This document shows positions 35,545 through 48,632 of a stretch of DNA of 64,000 bases, one piece after another (positions within the stretch are counted from its first letter, which is position 1; each line of letters begins with the position of its first letter). Where the stretch lies: NCBI GenBank assembly GCA_014904985.1, contig MU129133.1, forward strand, positions 29,483-93,482, read 5' to 3'. The position numbers and the translations under genes were made by a program. The DNA is from Hydnum rufescens UP504 (Eukaryota; Basidiomycota; Agaricomycetes; Cantharellales; Hydnaceae). The notes below the pieces were generated by a model. That model ran no database searches and was not told the origin of the DNA. It saw only the letters and a list, made by a program, of their open reading frames with translations.

Positions 35545-37542
35545 ATCACCATTGACAACAAAGGAAATTCAGATGTCAAAAAAGGCAAATGCAAAGCGGG
35601 CCCAAAAAAATTAATCACTACCAAATGATTTCCCGAATATGCTTCCTCCATTCCCATTCCCATTCCCATTTTGAATGTATGTACTTATTGTGAATTTCCC
35701 TCTGTCTTGACTTGTCCAAAATTCATGTATCCATACAACTCAATGAATAATGGTGCCATCAACAAGAACAGCAAACTCTAAACCTCATATGCAGATACGA
35801 ATTAATAAGAACAATAAGATCACAATGCCCAAATAGACATATACCAAATCCCTCCATCTTCCCACCATACTGATAGGACATGCTGTGGAAGATAAAAACA
35901 TCCAGTATCAGAAAATGCGAAATCACACCACTCCCAGCCTTTGGATGATCACATGACCAATTACAAAATTAATTACAGCTACACATGGAAATCAAATTCG
36001 TTCTATAACTCCGTCAGTTTTAATTGGAGAGGTATGCCCATATAACGCTTAGAAAGCTATGATTCACACCTTTCGAATGGTACCAAACACCAGTTGAATG
36101 GACCAAAACTGCACTCTCCAGGCCAATTTTACTATCAAAATCTGGGATTTCCAGTAAAAAAATAATTTCTCCCTCAGTTTGCATCCAATCCTCTTGGAAC
36201 AACCGCTCCTGGAAAGATATAGAAAATCCGCATCCAACGGTACTGAGAACGCGAAGAACAGATCAAAACCGAACTCTACAGAACGATATTACTATTAGAA
36301 TCAACACCCATCAGTAAAAAACAAATTTCTCTGTCAGTTTACACCGGATCTGCTCAGAACCACTGCGCCCAGAAAGCTGTTAAAAATCCGCATCTAATGA
36401 TACCAGGAATGTCTATTACGGATGCAAACTGCTGTTTCTGCATTGAATCCCATCCCATGCACTTGTCCCCATTATCAACCAACAACAAAACACCTTAACC
36501 ACTGGACTATGCTCAAATTAATCTCCAAAACCCGGAGATATCCTTTCATTTCGCCTCCAGAATGCTCCACATGGTCAGTGACCTCATGCTCCAAGCATTC
36601 CACATGCTCAGCAAATTGGTGACATCACCCCTCCTCATGATTCCTTTTGTTCTCTTTATGAATGACATCACTATGACATCACCCCTCATGATTCCTTTTG
36701 TTCTCCTTATGCATGACTCAGCTATGACCGCATTATGACATCATCTTGTTATTTTTCTTTTGTTCTCACCTATGACTCACATATGACTCACCCATGAGGG
36801 AGTCATATTTCTTAAACACAGCCACCTTCAGAAAGGTATAAAAGCTGGTAGATTTCCTGTATCCCCACACAAAATCATCTCCTCTCTGGAAATCATCACT
36901 GTCAACCACTGTCAACTTTTCTGCTTGCCTCTAAAGAACAGCCTATCTATAAGCCATCTGGAGCTAAGTCATCTTCAAGGTTGTTGAGACAAAGCCACTG
37001 GTAGCCCTCTACACAAATCACTAAAGCCAAGGATAGTTGCAGGACCTAAGGTTAGAGTTGCTGGACATCCAAGGAAAAGTAAGCATAATGAAATATGTAT
37101 CAGGTTTTGAAGAAAGAAGAAAGAAACACACTAACAAGACTAACCAAGCACTGACCAGTCTATAACCCACAGATATCCGCATTTTGACCAGGAGAACGTA
37201 AACAAGAATACACAAATATCAGTAAACAGACCAACACAACATGAACAACATATAAGCCTTTCCATGAGCATCCCAGACATATAAGCCTTTCTGTAATAAA
37301 GTATTATAAATGGGACGAGTAGATCATCATACTGAGAGTAATTGGACACATAGTAAGAGAAGTGTGCAGAAAGTATGGAGGGGCAGCAGGAGGGCAGGAG
37401 ATGGGAGGGAGTAGATGGAGGCGCGCGATAGGTGTGACTTGAAGAAGCACGGACATGCAAGTTCCAGAAGAGTGTAGAAGGGACGCGCTTCATAGCGCAT
37501 CCTTAGTTTGACTGACTTGAAGATCCTACCTAGCCTGGCTAG
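35545..37542. other. Non-coding region with tandem LTR-like motif units and a promoter-like segment
   Basis: About 35997-36425 holds three diverged tandem units of a ~125-bp motif (tctccGTCAGTTTT, later GAAAGCT, then AACGGTACC or similar), the same motif as in the gypsy LTR. Around 36600-36790 there are repeated blocks with catgattccttttgttctcc and catgactca/catatgactcac. A TATA-like ggtataaaagctgg at 36835-36848 precedes a CT-rich stretch. I see no gene. It could be an old LTR of another retroelement. Confidence 0.35.
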
Positions 37543-39071
37543 TGTCAGGATCGAATTGACATTTGCTTCTGCCTAAGGACTTACCTGTCGGAGTATCATT
37601 CTTCATCGACTCTATCATATGGCACCTACTTCCTCAAATGCTCTTGTCTCCTCTCTCCCTCCATTCACTACGGGGGTTATTGTCATCCTTGCCATTATTG
37701 GCATTTCTCTTATTATTATTGCCCTCACTCTATCGGGCCTCGGCCAGCGGGCTATGGGCTGGGTAGTCAACCAGTGGCAGCATTGGCGCCCTTGTCAGCA
37801 CCTGTCGTTCCCTCGTTCCCCATGTGAGTCTATGGATGCTGCAGTTCAGGTTTAAACCTGTGGAACCTGAGTTTAAACCTGAACCTGACCCAGGTCAGGT
37901 TCCATTGGGGTCAGGTTTCATTTGGTTTTCTTCAGGTCAGGTTCAGGTTTTGCCCTTGCCCTGAATCCAAAAACCAGTCTCAAACCAGGTTTAAACCTGA
38001 ACCTGAAAGGTAGGTGTATGTTCCATTCCATGTAAATTGACCATTATTCTGGCACCAAATCTGGCAATTTACACATGTGACTATAGTTCTGGAGTCAGAA
38101 GTCACATGACTTGGCCATCAAATGAGGTAATTGGTGCAGGCCACAAGTCACATGACAGAATGTAGTGACTAAACACCATCTCCAGAAGATGTGTGAGCAA
38201 TAAATTGAAATGAAAGGGGGCTAGGAAGGAGATGTGGATCTAAAGCAGGATGTAAAGGGAGTGGCAGAGGCAGAGACTTGAGCAGAGGGTGTAGATATTC
38301 TGTAGTACCCCCTGAAAATGTTGGCTTCCCTCATACCTCAGGTTTCAGGTTTAAACCAGGTTTAAACCTGAACCTGACCTGAATGGAACCGAACCTCAGG
38401 TCAGGTTCAGGTTTTGCCCTCATGGGTGATTTTGGAACCTGGTCAGGTTTAGGTTTTGCCCAAATTGGGCAAAACCTGACCAAAACCTGACCATGGCAAC
38501 CATACGTGAGTCCATGGAGTTGCCAATCCAGACTCCCCCTCCTCCTCCTCTACCCCCAGTCCCTGAATCCACATCACCTGTCCCAATCCATACTCCATCC
38601 ACATCATTACAGTCCTTTGACACTTTGGACACCTTTGGAGTACCCAGGCGTACACTGCCTTGGGAGTACATACGCTAAGGGGGATACATATGGAAGTTGG
38701 GGCATAGCCATGTGGAGGTGCGCACAGGATTCGTAACATGGCTGCGTCAGCTTAGTGAGGCTTAGTGATGGTGGCTGTGGAGGCTGACTGATGGGCTGTG
38801 GAGCCAGCATTCTAGGAAGATCCAGAAGGTTATGGAAGACGGCGGAAGGTTCTGGAAGGCTGGAGGCTGTGTGCAGGAAATAGTATTTATAGCCCTTCGC
38901 AGTTGGGGGATCACCAGTTTCGATCTCTCAGGATTCCCACTGTGATAGGTGTGAGACTTGTGTGTCCCTTGTTGTGTGGTGTATACTCAGGATTCCCACT
39001 GCGATAGCGTGTGGTTAATTAATCTCTTTCCTCTTTCTGTTTGTGGCTTCGACGGCAGTGTTGCCCTGACA
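37543..39071 (+). mobile_element. Solo LTR (847-bp family) carrying a nested MITE
   Basis: TGTCAGGATC start, CCCTGACA end, with a perfect 5-bp TSD, gctag, at 37538-37542 and 39072-39076. Removing the MITE (37831-38504) and one 8-bp TSD leaves 847 bp, exactly the length of the second copy at 55788-56634. Near 38890 a tatttatagccc box lies before the likely transcription start. The small membrane-type ORF present in the other copy is cut by the MITE here. Confidence 0.88.
37831..38504 (-). mobile_element. 674-bp MITE family, copy 2 (inside a solo LTR)
   Basis: Reverse orientation relative to copies 1 and 3: starts TATGGATGCTGCAG and ends GGCAACCATA. The 8-bp TSD is tgtgagtc (37823-37830) versus cgtgagtc (38505-38512), one CG/TG difference. 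The intact LTR at 55.8 kb has the unoccupied site (catgagtc). Confidence 0.88.
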
Positions 39072-39387
39072 GCTAGGTAGTAATCCCACTTCCCATTTGG
39101 CCTGGCCTCACGTGGAAGTGGAGTGGTTGGGCAACAGGGAGAAGGCAGAGGATTACCTAAAGTAGCAATTGTTAGCAGTCTAACCAATAGTGAGTACTCA
39201 CTGCTCAGTTCTTGTATTCTTGCATTCCTACAAATGATGTGTTACTTTGACTCACTTCAGGGAGTAAAAACAATGTAGAATTCGACAGGTTTGCCATGGC
39301 AGCTCCCTAATGTTGCGCAACGTATGTACAATACTATTACATAATCGCTATACTACAGTGCCCCCCTGTATATACTAAGTGTGATGG

Positions 39388-42300
39388 CTAGTCTGCTGAT
39401 ATTTCATCCAATACAATTTTGTAGACCTCCTGAGCGCTTACCCATCTGAAGTATTCCATGTTGTAAGTGCCGCAGGCTAGTAGCAATGTGGGGGAGACTG
39501 GAGGTGAGGTGTGCACAGCGGAAGCCAGTAATTCACGGATGACGCTGGTGGAGTCCAAAGGGACTGAGAAACCCAAAGGGGAGACATAGGAGAGATGCTT
39601 ATGGAGGAGGGCCTCTAAATCCGCAGCTTGATTTCACTGCAAGGCCGAGGACGTTGGCCCCAGAGTGTGGAATTGATGAATCCGTTCAATAAGGAAGGCC
39701 ATCGAGAGTGTGTACTGTGACATTAGTTGGGAGCTAGAGCCCCGCACCCAGGGTGGGAGGCTCATCACTCCATGTAATAAAAGAATCAATTCTTCCTGCT
39801 GAAAGTGAGGGATGGGGTGCAAGGGATTCCCTTGAGGGTCCAGGGGGATTGGGAAGCTTTCAAGGCATTCCCTGCCTCTCACTTGTATTCTCTGTATAAC
39901 TTCGGCCTTAGCTCTAGGGATGAACTCTCACAGAGTGCCAGGAATCACACTGGGGTGTATCCCTGCGGCTGAGGGTTCAGCAGGGTATTGGAGGAACGCT
40001 GCTCTTTGGTTCTGAACCACTAGGAGGGCCTGGTCCCAATCCTTGTAAGCGATAATAGTTGTTCATAGGAGATGGAGCCATGAGTGTACATAGGGGCTGT
40101 ACTTCTTGAGTAGTTCATGTTCCAGTTCGTCCTCGGACCTGAAATAGAGGAAAGGAGTGAGGTGTACTGGGAAAGTCCCTGTGCGAACACATTCCTTGTC
40201 CCAATTGGCCTCAGTTCCAATGGTCGATGAGCCTGGCTCCGCCCCCAATGGCAATGGGGCCTCCTCCCGGGACTCCTGGGGTGCCAAAAAGTCTTCGAAG
40301 GGTGGGAGATTCACGTCCTCGGAAGATGGGGGATTCATGTCTTTGAAGGATGGGGGATCCTCAGCTGTAGATGCAGCTGGGATCGGTGGAGGAGGAGGGC
40401 ATGGTGTGTTCTGTGGGGCTGAAGGGTATAAGGGATCCACTTCGATATGTTCTAGCAGGTCCAGTGGGGCCCCGTTGTAAGCAGGATGGTTAAAAACCAA
40501 TCCAACTACTGTCCACATCATTGAGGATAGGACAAAAGAAGGGAGCCACAGGGACAATTTGAATATTCAGGTCCGGGAAAATGAAGGTCTTTTAGGATAA
40601 TAGAAAATCCCAATGAACAGTGATTGCTCAAGGGAGTAGATCAGTGTCACAAAATAAGATGTCAGGGCCACACCCTGAAGTTGTCCTCTTGACTATTCAG
40701 TCTAAATGTGGCTGTACACAGTCTTGACAAGTGGGAAATCTCCTCCAGACAGCAGCAATACTTCAGTGCCTCAGACTGTGATAGGGGGAAAAACCAACTA
40801 TTTACATGTCCCCTCCCCTTTATATACATTCCAGACCACAATTCAAAATTCCAGAAGAAAAGCGGAGATAAGGGAAGCATAATAAAAAAGAAATGAAGTC
40901 AAAAGCTTCAAAACTGGTGGAGATATTCAAGAATCAAGTGAAAAAGAGACAAAAAACACTTTACAAGGCATTCCTCCCTTGAACTGGATAGATTCCCTTA
41001 AGGAAAGGTGGAATAGGTCGCCCTGAGTGTCCTTTGCATCAGAATTAAAAGGGCCGGAACCAATTTGTCATTTGTGTTGGTGGAGCAAGGGGGGAGTCAT
41101 GAGGAAGGGGTTGTCTTGTGAAAAATGGAGTTCGCGTCCGCTAGTTTTGCCCTTGGTACCGTTCGATGTGCATTTTTAACAGCTTTCAGGGCGTGGTATT
41201 AGCGAACAAATCCGATAAGAATTGGCTTCGAAAATCAATAAATACTCCTTCAGAGTATGAATCATGGCAAGATATTGTTACAGGGACCGCACTTTTGATC
41301 CGTTCATTTCGTGTTTGGTACCGTTCGATAGGTACGATTCGTATCTTTCTGGCAGCAGTCGTTCTGAGTCGATCCAATCAAAACTGACGGAGGAATTCGA
41401 AAAATACTCCTTTAGAGTGACATAATCCCTTTTTGAATCATGTGATGGGTCCACGGGTCCAGAATGAAGGCTAGGCACAGTCCGTTTCATTACATAATCA
41501 CAATTCTTTGCTCTTAAGGCAAAGGAACGACGTGGAATGATGGGTTTCGGACATATAGAATTTGGACTGTTTCTCCAATGAATGAACAGCTTAAAAATTG
41601 AGGACAGGATGGACATTCAGTCCATTTGTTTGTTTGTAAAATTGGCCTCGGATGGGGTTTCTATGGTGTAGGGATTTATCCCTCCAACACCATAAGGGCA
41701 GGCATACGGGTCCACTAACCGCTGGTGCAGAGGGGCAGTGTGGAGGAAAGCGGGGAACATTGGGGGGGCAATCCAGTTCCCTTGGTTTCACTCAGCCCAC
41801 CTCTTGCAGGTCTCGTAGTTTTCATGGAATAGCAGCAGCAGGGGTTCGTAGCGTTTCCGATCCGCAAGCTCTTTAAGGGAGACAGTCTCCTTCCCTAACG
41901 CCTCCTGCATCTCCTGGAGGACTGCTGTGGTATTAGGCTCCTTTGTGCTCATCAGCCAGTGGATCATCTGTGCCACATAGACCTCATCCTTTTCTCCCCT
42001 GGGCCACCTGTAATTGGCTCCATGGAAGCGATGGTAAGGGCCCAGTGCTGGTGCTTCAGTGGCATGCCCTGGGTGTACCACCCAAACATCCACCGGTCTC
42101 AGTACCTCCTGCGTCGTGATAGCCTGGCCCAATTCCCTATGGAATTGCACCCACATCTTCTCCCACGTGAACCCTTCACCGAACTGGCACAAAGGGAAGT
42201 GCTCCTCCATGTGGGCCCGGGCTCGTGCCCAGAGGGGTGATTCTTCTGCTGAGCCTTGAGGGAAGAGCTCCACAGGTGGCTGGGAGTTAGCCTCATGGAC

Positions 42301-42987
42301 AGTCCACACTGGCACTCCCAGCTCAGCTAGACTTTCACCGATGAGCCTTGAGCATGCGTTGCTGACCCTGACCATTAGCCCCATTTGGCACACCATAGAG
42401 CGGAAGGTCAGGGGGTGAAACCATCCCTGGTATAGCCTGAAATACAGGAGGAATTGGATTCCCAAGGTTAGGAATCCCAGGCCATCCATGAGTTGCCGGC
42501 ACAGCTCCAGTGCAATTTGCGCGATCCTCCAAGGAGGGGCAGGCTGGATGGCCTGTCCCAGTAGAGTGAACCACAACTGTCCGAAGTGCCAATCAGGGTC
42601 CTGCGAAGAAGGTAAGGTAAGGGCATTTTCCCTGACTGAGCTCTCGAGTTTTATCATGTTCGTTAGTATGATCGAACCTGACATACACAGGTATTGGACA
42701 TGGCCTGCGGCTAATGTGAAAAGATCAGGCCTGGGGCCGGTAGATGTGATGAGGTGTAAACACAGGTTGAAGTTGAAGGAATGAAGATCGAGTGGGATAC
42801 AGGCTTGGTGGAGGGGGAAAGGGCTGCTTGTCAGGAGAAGCTGGGTTCTCATTGTCCAGTCGAACTTCCCCAAATGCCCCCATTCGTCTAAGTCTGCCCA
42901 GCTGTAGCCATACGGATTGCTGTGGTATGGCGGAAGTCCTTGCACTCTCGGGAGAGGGCCTGGGAGGTTAAGAGTGCATATTTCCAC
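39388..42987 (-). pseudogene. Long ORF of unknown function split by a solo LTR, 4 in-frame TGA
   Basis: On the minus strand the right part (42987 to about 41690) reads FDWTMRTQLLLTSSPFPLHQ, LAELGVPVWTVHEANSQPP and YRFHGANYRWPRGEKD-type sequence. It runs into the solo LTR at 40476-41689; the frame is regained beyond it (GAPLDLLEHIEVDPLYP), since LTR plus one TSD is 1,218 bp (3 x 406). It continues through FRSEDELEHELLKKYSPYVH to a TAG at 39388-39390. In-frame TGA: 41788, 40063, 39928, 39634; no other stops. The GVPVW box recalls a multicopy Agaricomycete family of unknown role, also suggested at 57.3-58.0 kb (GVPVWGIWL). The 5' end coincides with the left terminus of the palindrome at 42984, so it may be truncated by that insertion. 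Confidence 0.55.
40476..41689 (-). mobile_element. Solo LTR, diverged relative of the gypsy LTR, 1,214 bp
   Basis: Reverse-oriented: begins tgtaagcaggatgg (complement of the gypsy LTR end) and ends gggatttatccctccaaca (complement of the LTR start). It shares the ~125-bp motif units. The 4-bp TSD is ccgt (40472-40475) versus ccat (41690-41693), a CG/CA difference. It lies inside the minus-strand ORF 39388-42987 and does not change its frame. Confidence 0.85.
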
Positions 42988-45900
42988 CTTGGTCAGTCAT
43001 CTAAGCCTACCCAATTAGGTACCACTTCCGGGGCAGATAATGGACCTAACATGGTCCCATCACTATTTCGGCTGAATTCGGTCATTTAGGTCTTTCCCTT
43101 TGAAATCTCTCACTCAAGCTTCTGGCTGAAAATTGGCCGAACATTGGCCAAAATGATGACTTAGAGCTCAAGCCCTTGGAACACTTTAATTAAAGGCCAT
43201 TATAGATGGCTTCAAGTCCACCTTTAAGGAATCAAACTTAAACTTAGGAATTCTTAGATATAATCAAACAGTTTTTAGAATATAACAGTACTATATACAC
43301 AACATATCATAACCATATGGTACTGTTCAACTGCATCTTCAGAAAGAGTTGAGGAGAAGAAGGGAGGAGCAAAACACTTGAGTGACACCTGAAGTCCTCA
43401 AACCCATCCAATCCCCCTGAAGATAATATTGGAAGAGATCCCAAACTGAGGGATTTCTATCAAGCCCAGTAGCCCCCCATAGTACACTGCTTCCATCAAA
43501 CAGTGTGTGAATGACAAGGCAGATGAATGCCTTAAAGCCCCAACACTAGAAATGCTCCTGTGCCTTGAGTTGTTATCAGATCATCCTGAATGTACTGGCA
43601 TTGGAATGCCACGATAAAGGCCTTTCTTCCAAGCCCATATATGAGGAGAGGCATGTAGATTACATGACGAAGTGAGGGTAGGAATGAAATACCAGCTCCA
43701 AAGTGCGTTGGGAGCTCCTGAAGGTGCAATTCGCCACGGATCGGCTCGCAAATGGTACCGTTGGAAAGCCCTAAATCACAGCTTTCGATCAAGCACAATA
43801 TCGTATGTTTTGGTGGGAGTTTGGCAACCAAGAGGCAGGAGGAGTACAGAGGTGATGAGGAGATCACCACTCATCTCACTCCTGAGCATGCAGTTCACCT
43901 CCAATCGTCTCACAAATGGGACCAATGGAAAGCTGTGATTCACAGCTCCATGTCAAGCCTATTATGAAGACGATTGGAAATGAACTCATGGAGATATGGG
44001 GGAAAAGGTGGAAAACAGGGCCATAGGAAAGACGAAGCCACTGTGCCCCCAATACCCACCAAAATACGCGATATAGGGCTTGTTTGAAAGCGTTGATTCA
44101 GGGCTTTCCATCGGGCATACGAACGCAACGAATACGACAATTGTGCTACTCCCTGAAACCACACAGAGGTGATAATAGGGACATGGCGACAGCTAAGGAC
44201 TCTGGTATGCCACCCTCCAGAAACCTCACAGAGGTGGTTTCTGGGTGTTGCAGTGGTCCATCCCCCCCCCCTCTCCCCTAAAAATAAAGTTCTAATGCAC
44301 CTATCACACCAAAACCATGCAGAGGTGGCTTATGGCAGTGATAGGAATTGACACCCAGAGGGGTGTCCCCAGACCTCCTGTTGATCAGGATGGAATGTGC
44401 TCAAGTCACTGTCCACTCAGAGGTGGACAGTGACCTTGTGCAACATTTCCTAAGGCAGCAGCTATGGGGATTGATGCCAGATCAGTAAAAATCAAAAGAT
44501 AGTGCAAAAGAGCTGCACTAGGCAGCTCTTTTGGCACCAATGTATATACTAGGTAGCATATACTCACCTTACTTCCACAGCCCAGGTGTTCTAGGGTGTG
44601 GTGTTGAGTTGGTGAATAAGGGTGGTGGTGAGTTGCGAGGAAAGGGCACAGCCACTGTGCCCTTTCCTCACAACTCACCACCACCCTTATTCACCAACTC
44701 AACACCACACCTAGAACACCTGGGCTGTGGAAGTAAGGTGAGTATATGCTACCTAGTATATACATTGGTGCCAAAAGAGCTGCCTAGTGCAGCTCTTTTG
44801 CACTATCTTTTGATTTTTACTGATCTGGCATCAATCCCCATAGCTGCTGCCTTAGGAAATGTTGCACAAGGTCACTGTCCACCTCTGAGTGGACAGTGAC
44901 TTGAGCACATTCCATCCTGATCAACAGGAGGTCTGGGGACACCCCTCTGGGTGTCAATTCCTATCACTGCCATAAGCCACCTCTGCATGGTTTTGGTGTG
45001 ATAGGTGCATTAGAACTTTATTTTTAGGGGAGAGGGGGGGGGGATGGACCACTGCAACACCCAGAAACCACCTCTGTGAGGTTTCTGGAGGGTGGCATAC
45101 CAGAGTCCTTAGCTGTCGCCATGTCCCTATTATCACCTCTGTGTGGTTTCAGGGAGTAGCACAATTGTCGTATTCGTTGCGTTCGTATGCCCGATGGAAA
45201 GCCCTGAATCAACGCTTTCAAACAAGCCCTATATCGCGTATTTTGGTGGGGTATTGGGGGCACAGTGGCTTCGTCTTTCCTATGGCCCTGTTTCCCACCT
45301 TTTCCCCCATATCTCCATGAGTTCATTTCCAATCGTCTTCATAATAGGCTTGACATGGCGCTGTGAATCACAGCTTTCCATTGGTCCCATTTGTGAGACG
45401 ATTGGAGGTGAACTGCATGCTCAGGAGTGAGATGAGTGGTGATCTCCTCATCACCTCTGTACTCCTCCTGCCTCTTGGTTGCCAAACTCCCACCAAAACA
45501 TACGATATTGTGCTTGATCGAAAGCTGTGATTTAGGGCTTTCCAACGGTACCATTTGCGAGCCGATCCGTGGCGAATTGCACCTTCAGGAGCTCCCAACG
45601 CACTTTGGAGCTGGTATTTCATTCCTACCCTCACTTCGTCATGTAATCTACATGCCTCTCCTCATATATGGGCTTGGAAGAAAGGCCTTTATTATGGCAT
45701 TCCAATGCCAGTACATTCAGGATGATCTGATAACAACTCAAGGCGCAGGTGCATTTCTAGTGTTGGGGCTTTAAGGCATTCATCTGCCTTGTCATTCACA
45801 CACTGTTTGATGGAAGCAGTGTACTATGGGGGCTACTGGGCTTGATAGAAATCCCTCAGTTTGGGATCTCTTCCAATATTATCTTCAGGGGAATTGGATG

Positions 45901-46919
45901 GGTTTGAGGACTTCAGGTGTCACTCAAGTGTTTTGCTCCTCCTCCCTTCTTCTCCTCAACTCTTTCTGAAGATGCAGTTGAACAGTACCATATGGTTATG
46001 ATATGTTGTGTATATAGTACTGGTATATTCTAAAAACTGTTTGATTATATCTAAGAATTCCTAAGTTTAAGTTTGATTCCTTAAAGGTGGACTTGAAGCC
46101 ATCTATAATGGCCTTTAATTAAAGTGTTCCAAGGGCTTGAGCTCTAAGTCATCATTTTGGCCAATGTTCGGCCAATTTTCAGCCAGAAGCTTGAGTGAGA
46201 GATTTCAAAGGGAAAGACCTAAATGACCGAATTCAGCCGAAATAGTGATGGGACCATGTTAGGTCCATTATCTGCTAGGCTATTGCACGGGGTCCCCACG
46301 GGGGAATTTAGGACCTCCCACCCCGTGGGGTTGAAAACCCACCCCCGTGACTCACAGGTGTAAAAGCCGCGGGATACAAGACGGGGTTGAAAAACCCGGG
46401 GGGACCCCGTGGGACAATGATCACAGTATTGATACCAGAGAATGACTGTGATTTACTTGGGTGTGGTCCCTCAAGTTCCTTGTGCAATGTAGCAAGAGGG
46501 AGTGGCTGGAGGGAGAGGAGAGGAGTTGTGAGAGGGAATTACTTAGGAAGGATCAGGTCTTTGAATGAGATTGGCTGCTGACTCTCCACAGAGCCAGTGA
46601 TTCAAAACTAATGACACTAAGTACTTAGGTGGGAAGGGGCCAAAGGGCTCATACATTGGGACAGTCAGGGTGGTCATCTTCCACTAATCTCACCATCCAC
46701 ATCTTCATCCTCAACCATAATCCAAAGACTCCAGGGCACCATGAATGTCTTGATCCTTTCGAAAGTTGGGTGATCATCAGATTAATACACAGTAAAGACC
46801 TTGTGATGGGTTGAACATGGGCTTGAAGACTTCAGGGCAGATGTCACTATTTACAGAGTTGTGGGATAATGGATACATGGAGTTCAAACTGATTGGATAA
46901 CGCAGAAACACAGAGGGGC

Positions 46920-48330
46920 TGATTGCCACACACCCGCTTTGGCGGGTGTGTGGCTCCGTATTTGAGGTCGCCTCGTTGTATTGGTTGTGAATAGTCGAGA
47001 GTTAGGGTCTTGGTGGCTGCGCACATGCCTGTATTTCGCCCGGGCCTTGTCCGTGGATTCTTTGGACAGGGGTTTTGCGGAGTGAGAAAATCTAGAATAG
47101 TGCGATGTTAGTTTTAAAAAAATAACAAAAGCAATGCCAAAAGAGCAGCCAGGCTGCTCTTTTGGTGTTGTTGTACACCCCATAATAAAAAACACATACC
47201 TAATATTGCCACACACCTGCTGAAGCGGGTGTGTGGCACCGTACTTGTTTCGTCGTCATATGGGTTGTGGGTACTTGAGAGTCAGGGTCTTGGGTGGCTG
47301 CGCACTCCTGTGTTTCATGGTGCGTTGTCTGTGCATTCTCCAGGTTGGGTTTCGTGGAGGGAGAAAGAACCTAGAGTAATTAAATACATTAGTAAAAAAA
47401 AATAACACAAGCAATGCCAAAAGAGCAGCTGGTGCTGCTCTTTTGGCGTTGTAATACACCCCATAATTTAAAAAAATGGACCTAATACACCCACTGAAGT
47501 GGGTGTGGCGCCGTACTTGATTCATCATTGTAGGGGTTGGGGATATGCGAGGGTTGAGGTCCTGGGTGGCTGTGCACACGCCCATATTTCGCCCAGGCCT
47601 TGTCTGCAGATTCTTTGGATGGGGGTTTCGTGGAGTGAGAAAACCTAGAATAGCGCATATGTTAGTTTAAAAAAAATAACAAAAGCAACGCCAAAAGAGC
47701 AGCTGGGGCTGCTCTTTTGGTGTCGTTGTACACCCCATAATAAAAAAACACATACCTAATATTGCCACACACCCGCTTTGGCGGGTGTGTGGCACCGTAC
47801 TCGTTTTGTCATCATATGGGTTGTGGGCACTCGAGAGTCGGGGTCTTGGGTGGCTGCGCACTCCTGTATTTCATGGTGCATTGTCTGTGCATTCTCCAGA
47901 TCGGGTTCATGGAGGGAGAAAGAACCTAGAATAATTAAATATGTTAGTAAAAAAAAATACCATAAGCAATGCCAAAAGAGCAGCTGGTGCTGCTCTTTTG
48001 GCGTTGTAATACACCCCGTAATTTAAAAAAACTGACCTAATACACCCACCGAAGTGGGTGTGGTGCCGTACTTGATTCATCGTTGTAGGGTTGGGGTTGA
48101 AGTGCTGGGTGGCTGCATGCACCCCCACATTCGCTCTGGGCCTTGTCTGCGCATAATTTGCTGGGTTTCGCAGAGGGAGAGAGGATCTAGAATAACGAAT
48201 TTGTTAGTAAAAAAAATAACACAAGCAACGCCAGAAGAGCAGCTGTTGCTGCTCTTTGGCATCGCCGTACACCCCAGATAAAAAACTTACCTAATAGTGC
48301 CACACACCCGCTGCGGTGGGTGTGTGGCAC
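46920..48330. repeat. Tandem ~280-bp hairpin units (left arm)
   Basis: Hairpin type B (cacacacccgctttggcggg and variants) is centred near 46940, 47222, 47498, 47779, 48054 and 48313. Hairpin type A (gccaaaagagcagctggtgc and variants, closing with gctgctcttttggc) is centred near 47152, 47432, 47707, 47986 and 48246. Odd units carry gattctttgga, even units cattctccag, giving a higher-order period of about 557 bp. An A-run lies next to each A hairpin. Confidence 0.85.
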
Positions 48331-48632
48331 CATCTCGTGCTTGCTTCAGGTGGCCTTAGTAGAGTAGAATTGGACGAGATTCAACACCAGCGATTGCCAG
48401 CCTCAAAAAAGTGCCCAAGTAGGGGCAGTACAAGGCTCATATAAATAGATAATAGACACACATAGAATAATACTAAATATGTATTATTTAGTATTCTATG
48501 TGTAGGTATCTATTATCTATTTATATGAGCCTTGTACTGCCCCTACTTGGGCACTTTTTTGAGACCGGCAATCGCCAGTGTTGAATCTCATCCGATTCTA
48601 CTCTACTAAGCTGAAGCAAGCATCTCTCTTCT

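Noticed and set aside
36835..36848. TATA-like ggtataaaagctgg as the promoter of a host gene
   Set aside because: No convincing downstream ORF; the surrounding repeats suggest an old LTR instead.
42984..46275. Mirror-image ORFs in the outer palindrome (for example 43532-43870 and 45436-45774)
   Set aside because: Each is the same sequence seen on the two arms; no family motif. Better explained by the inverted repeat.
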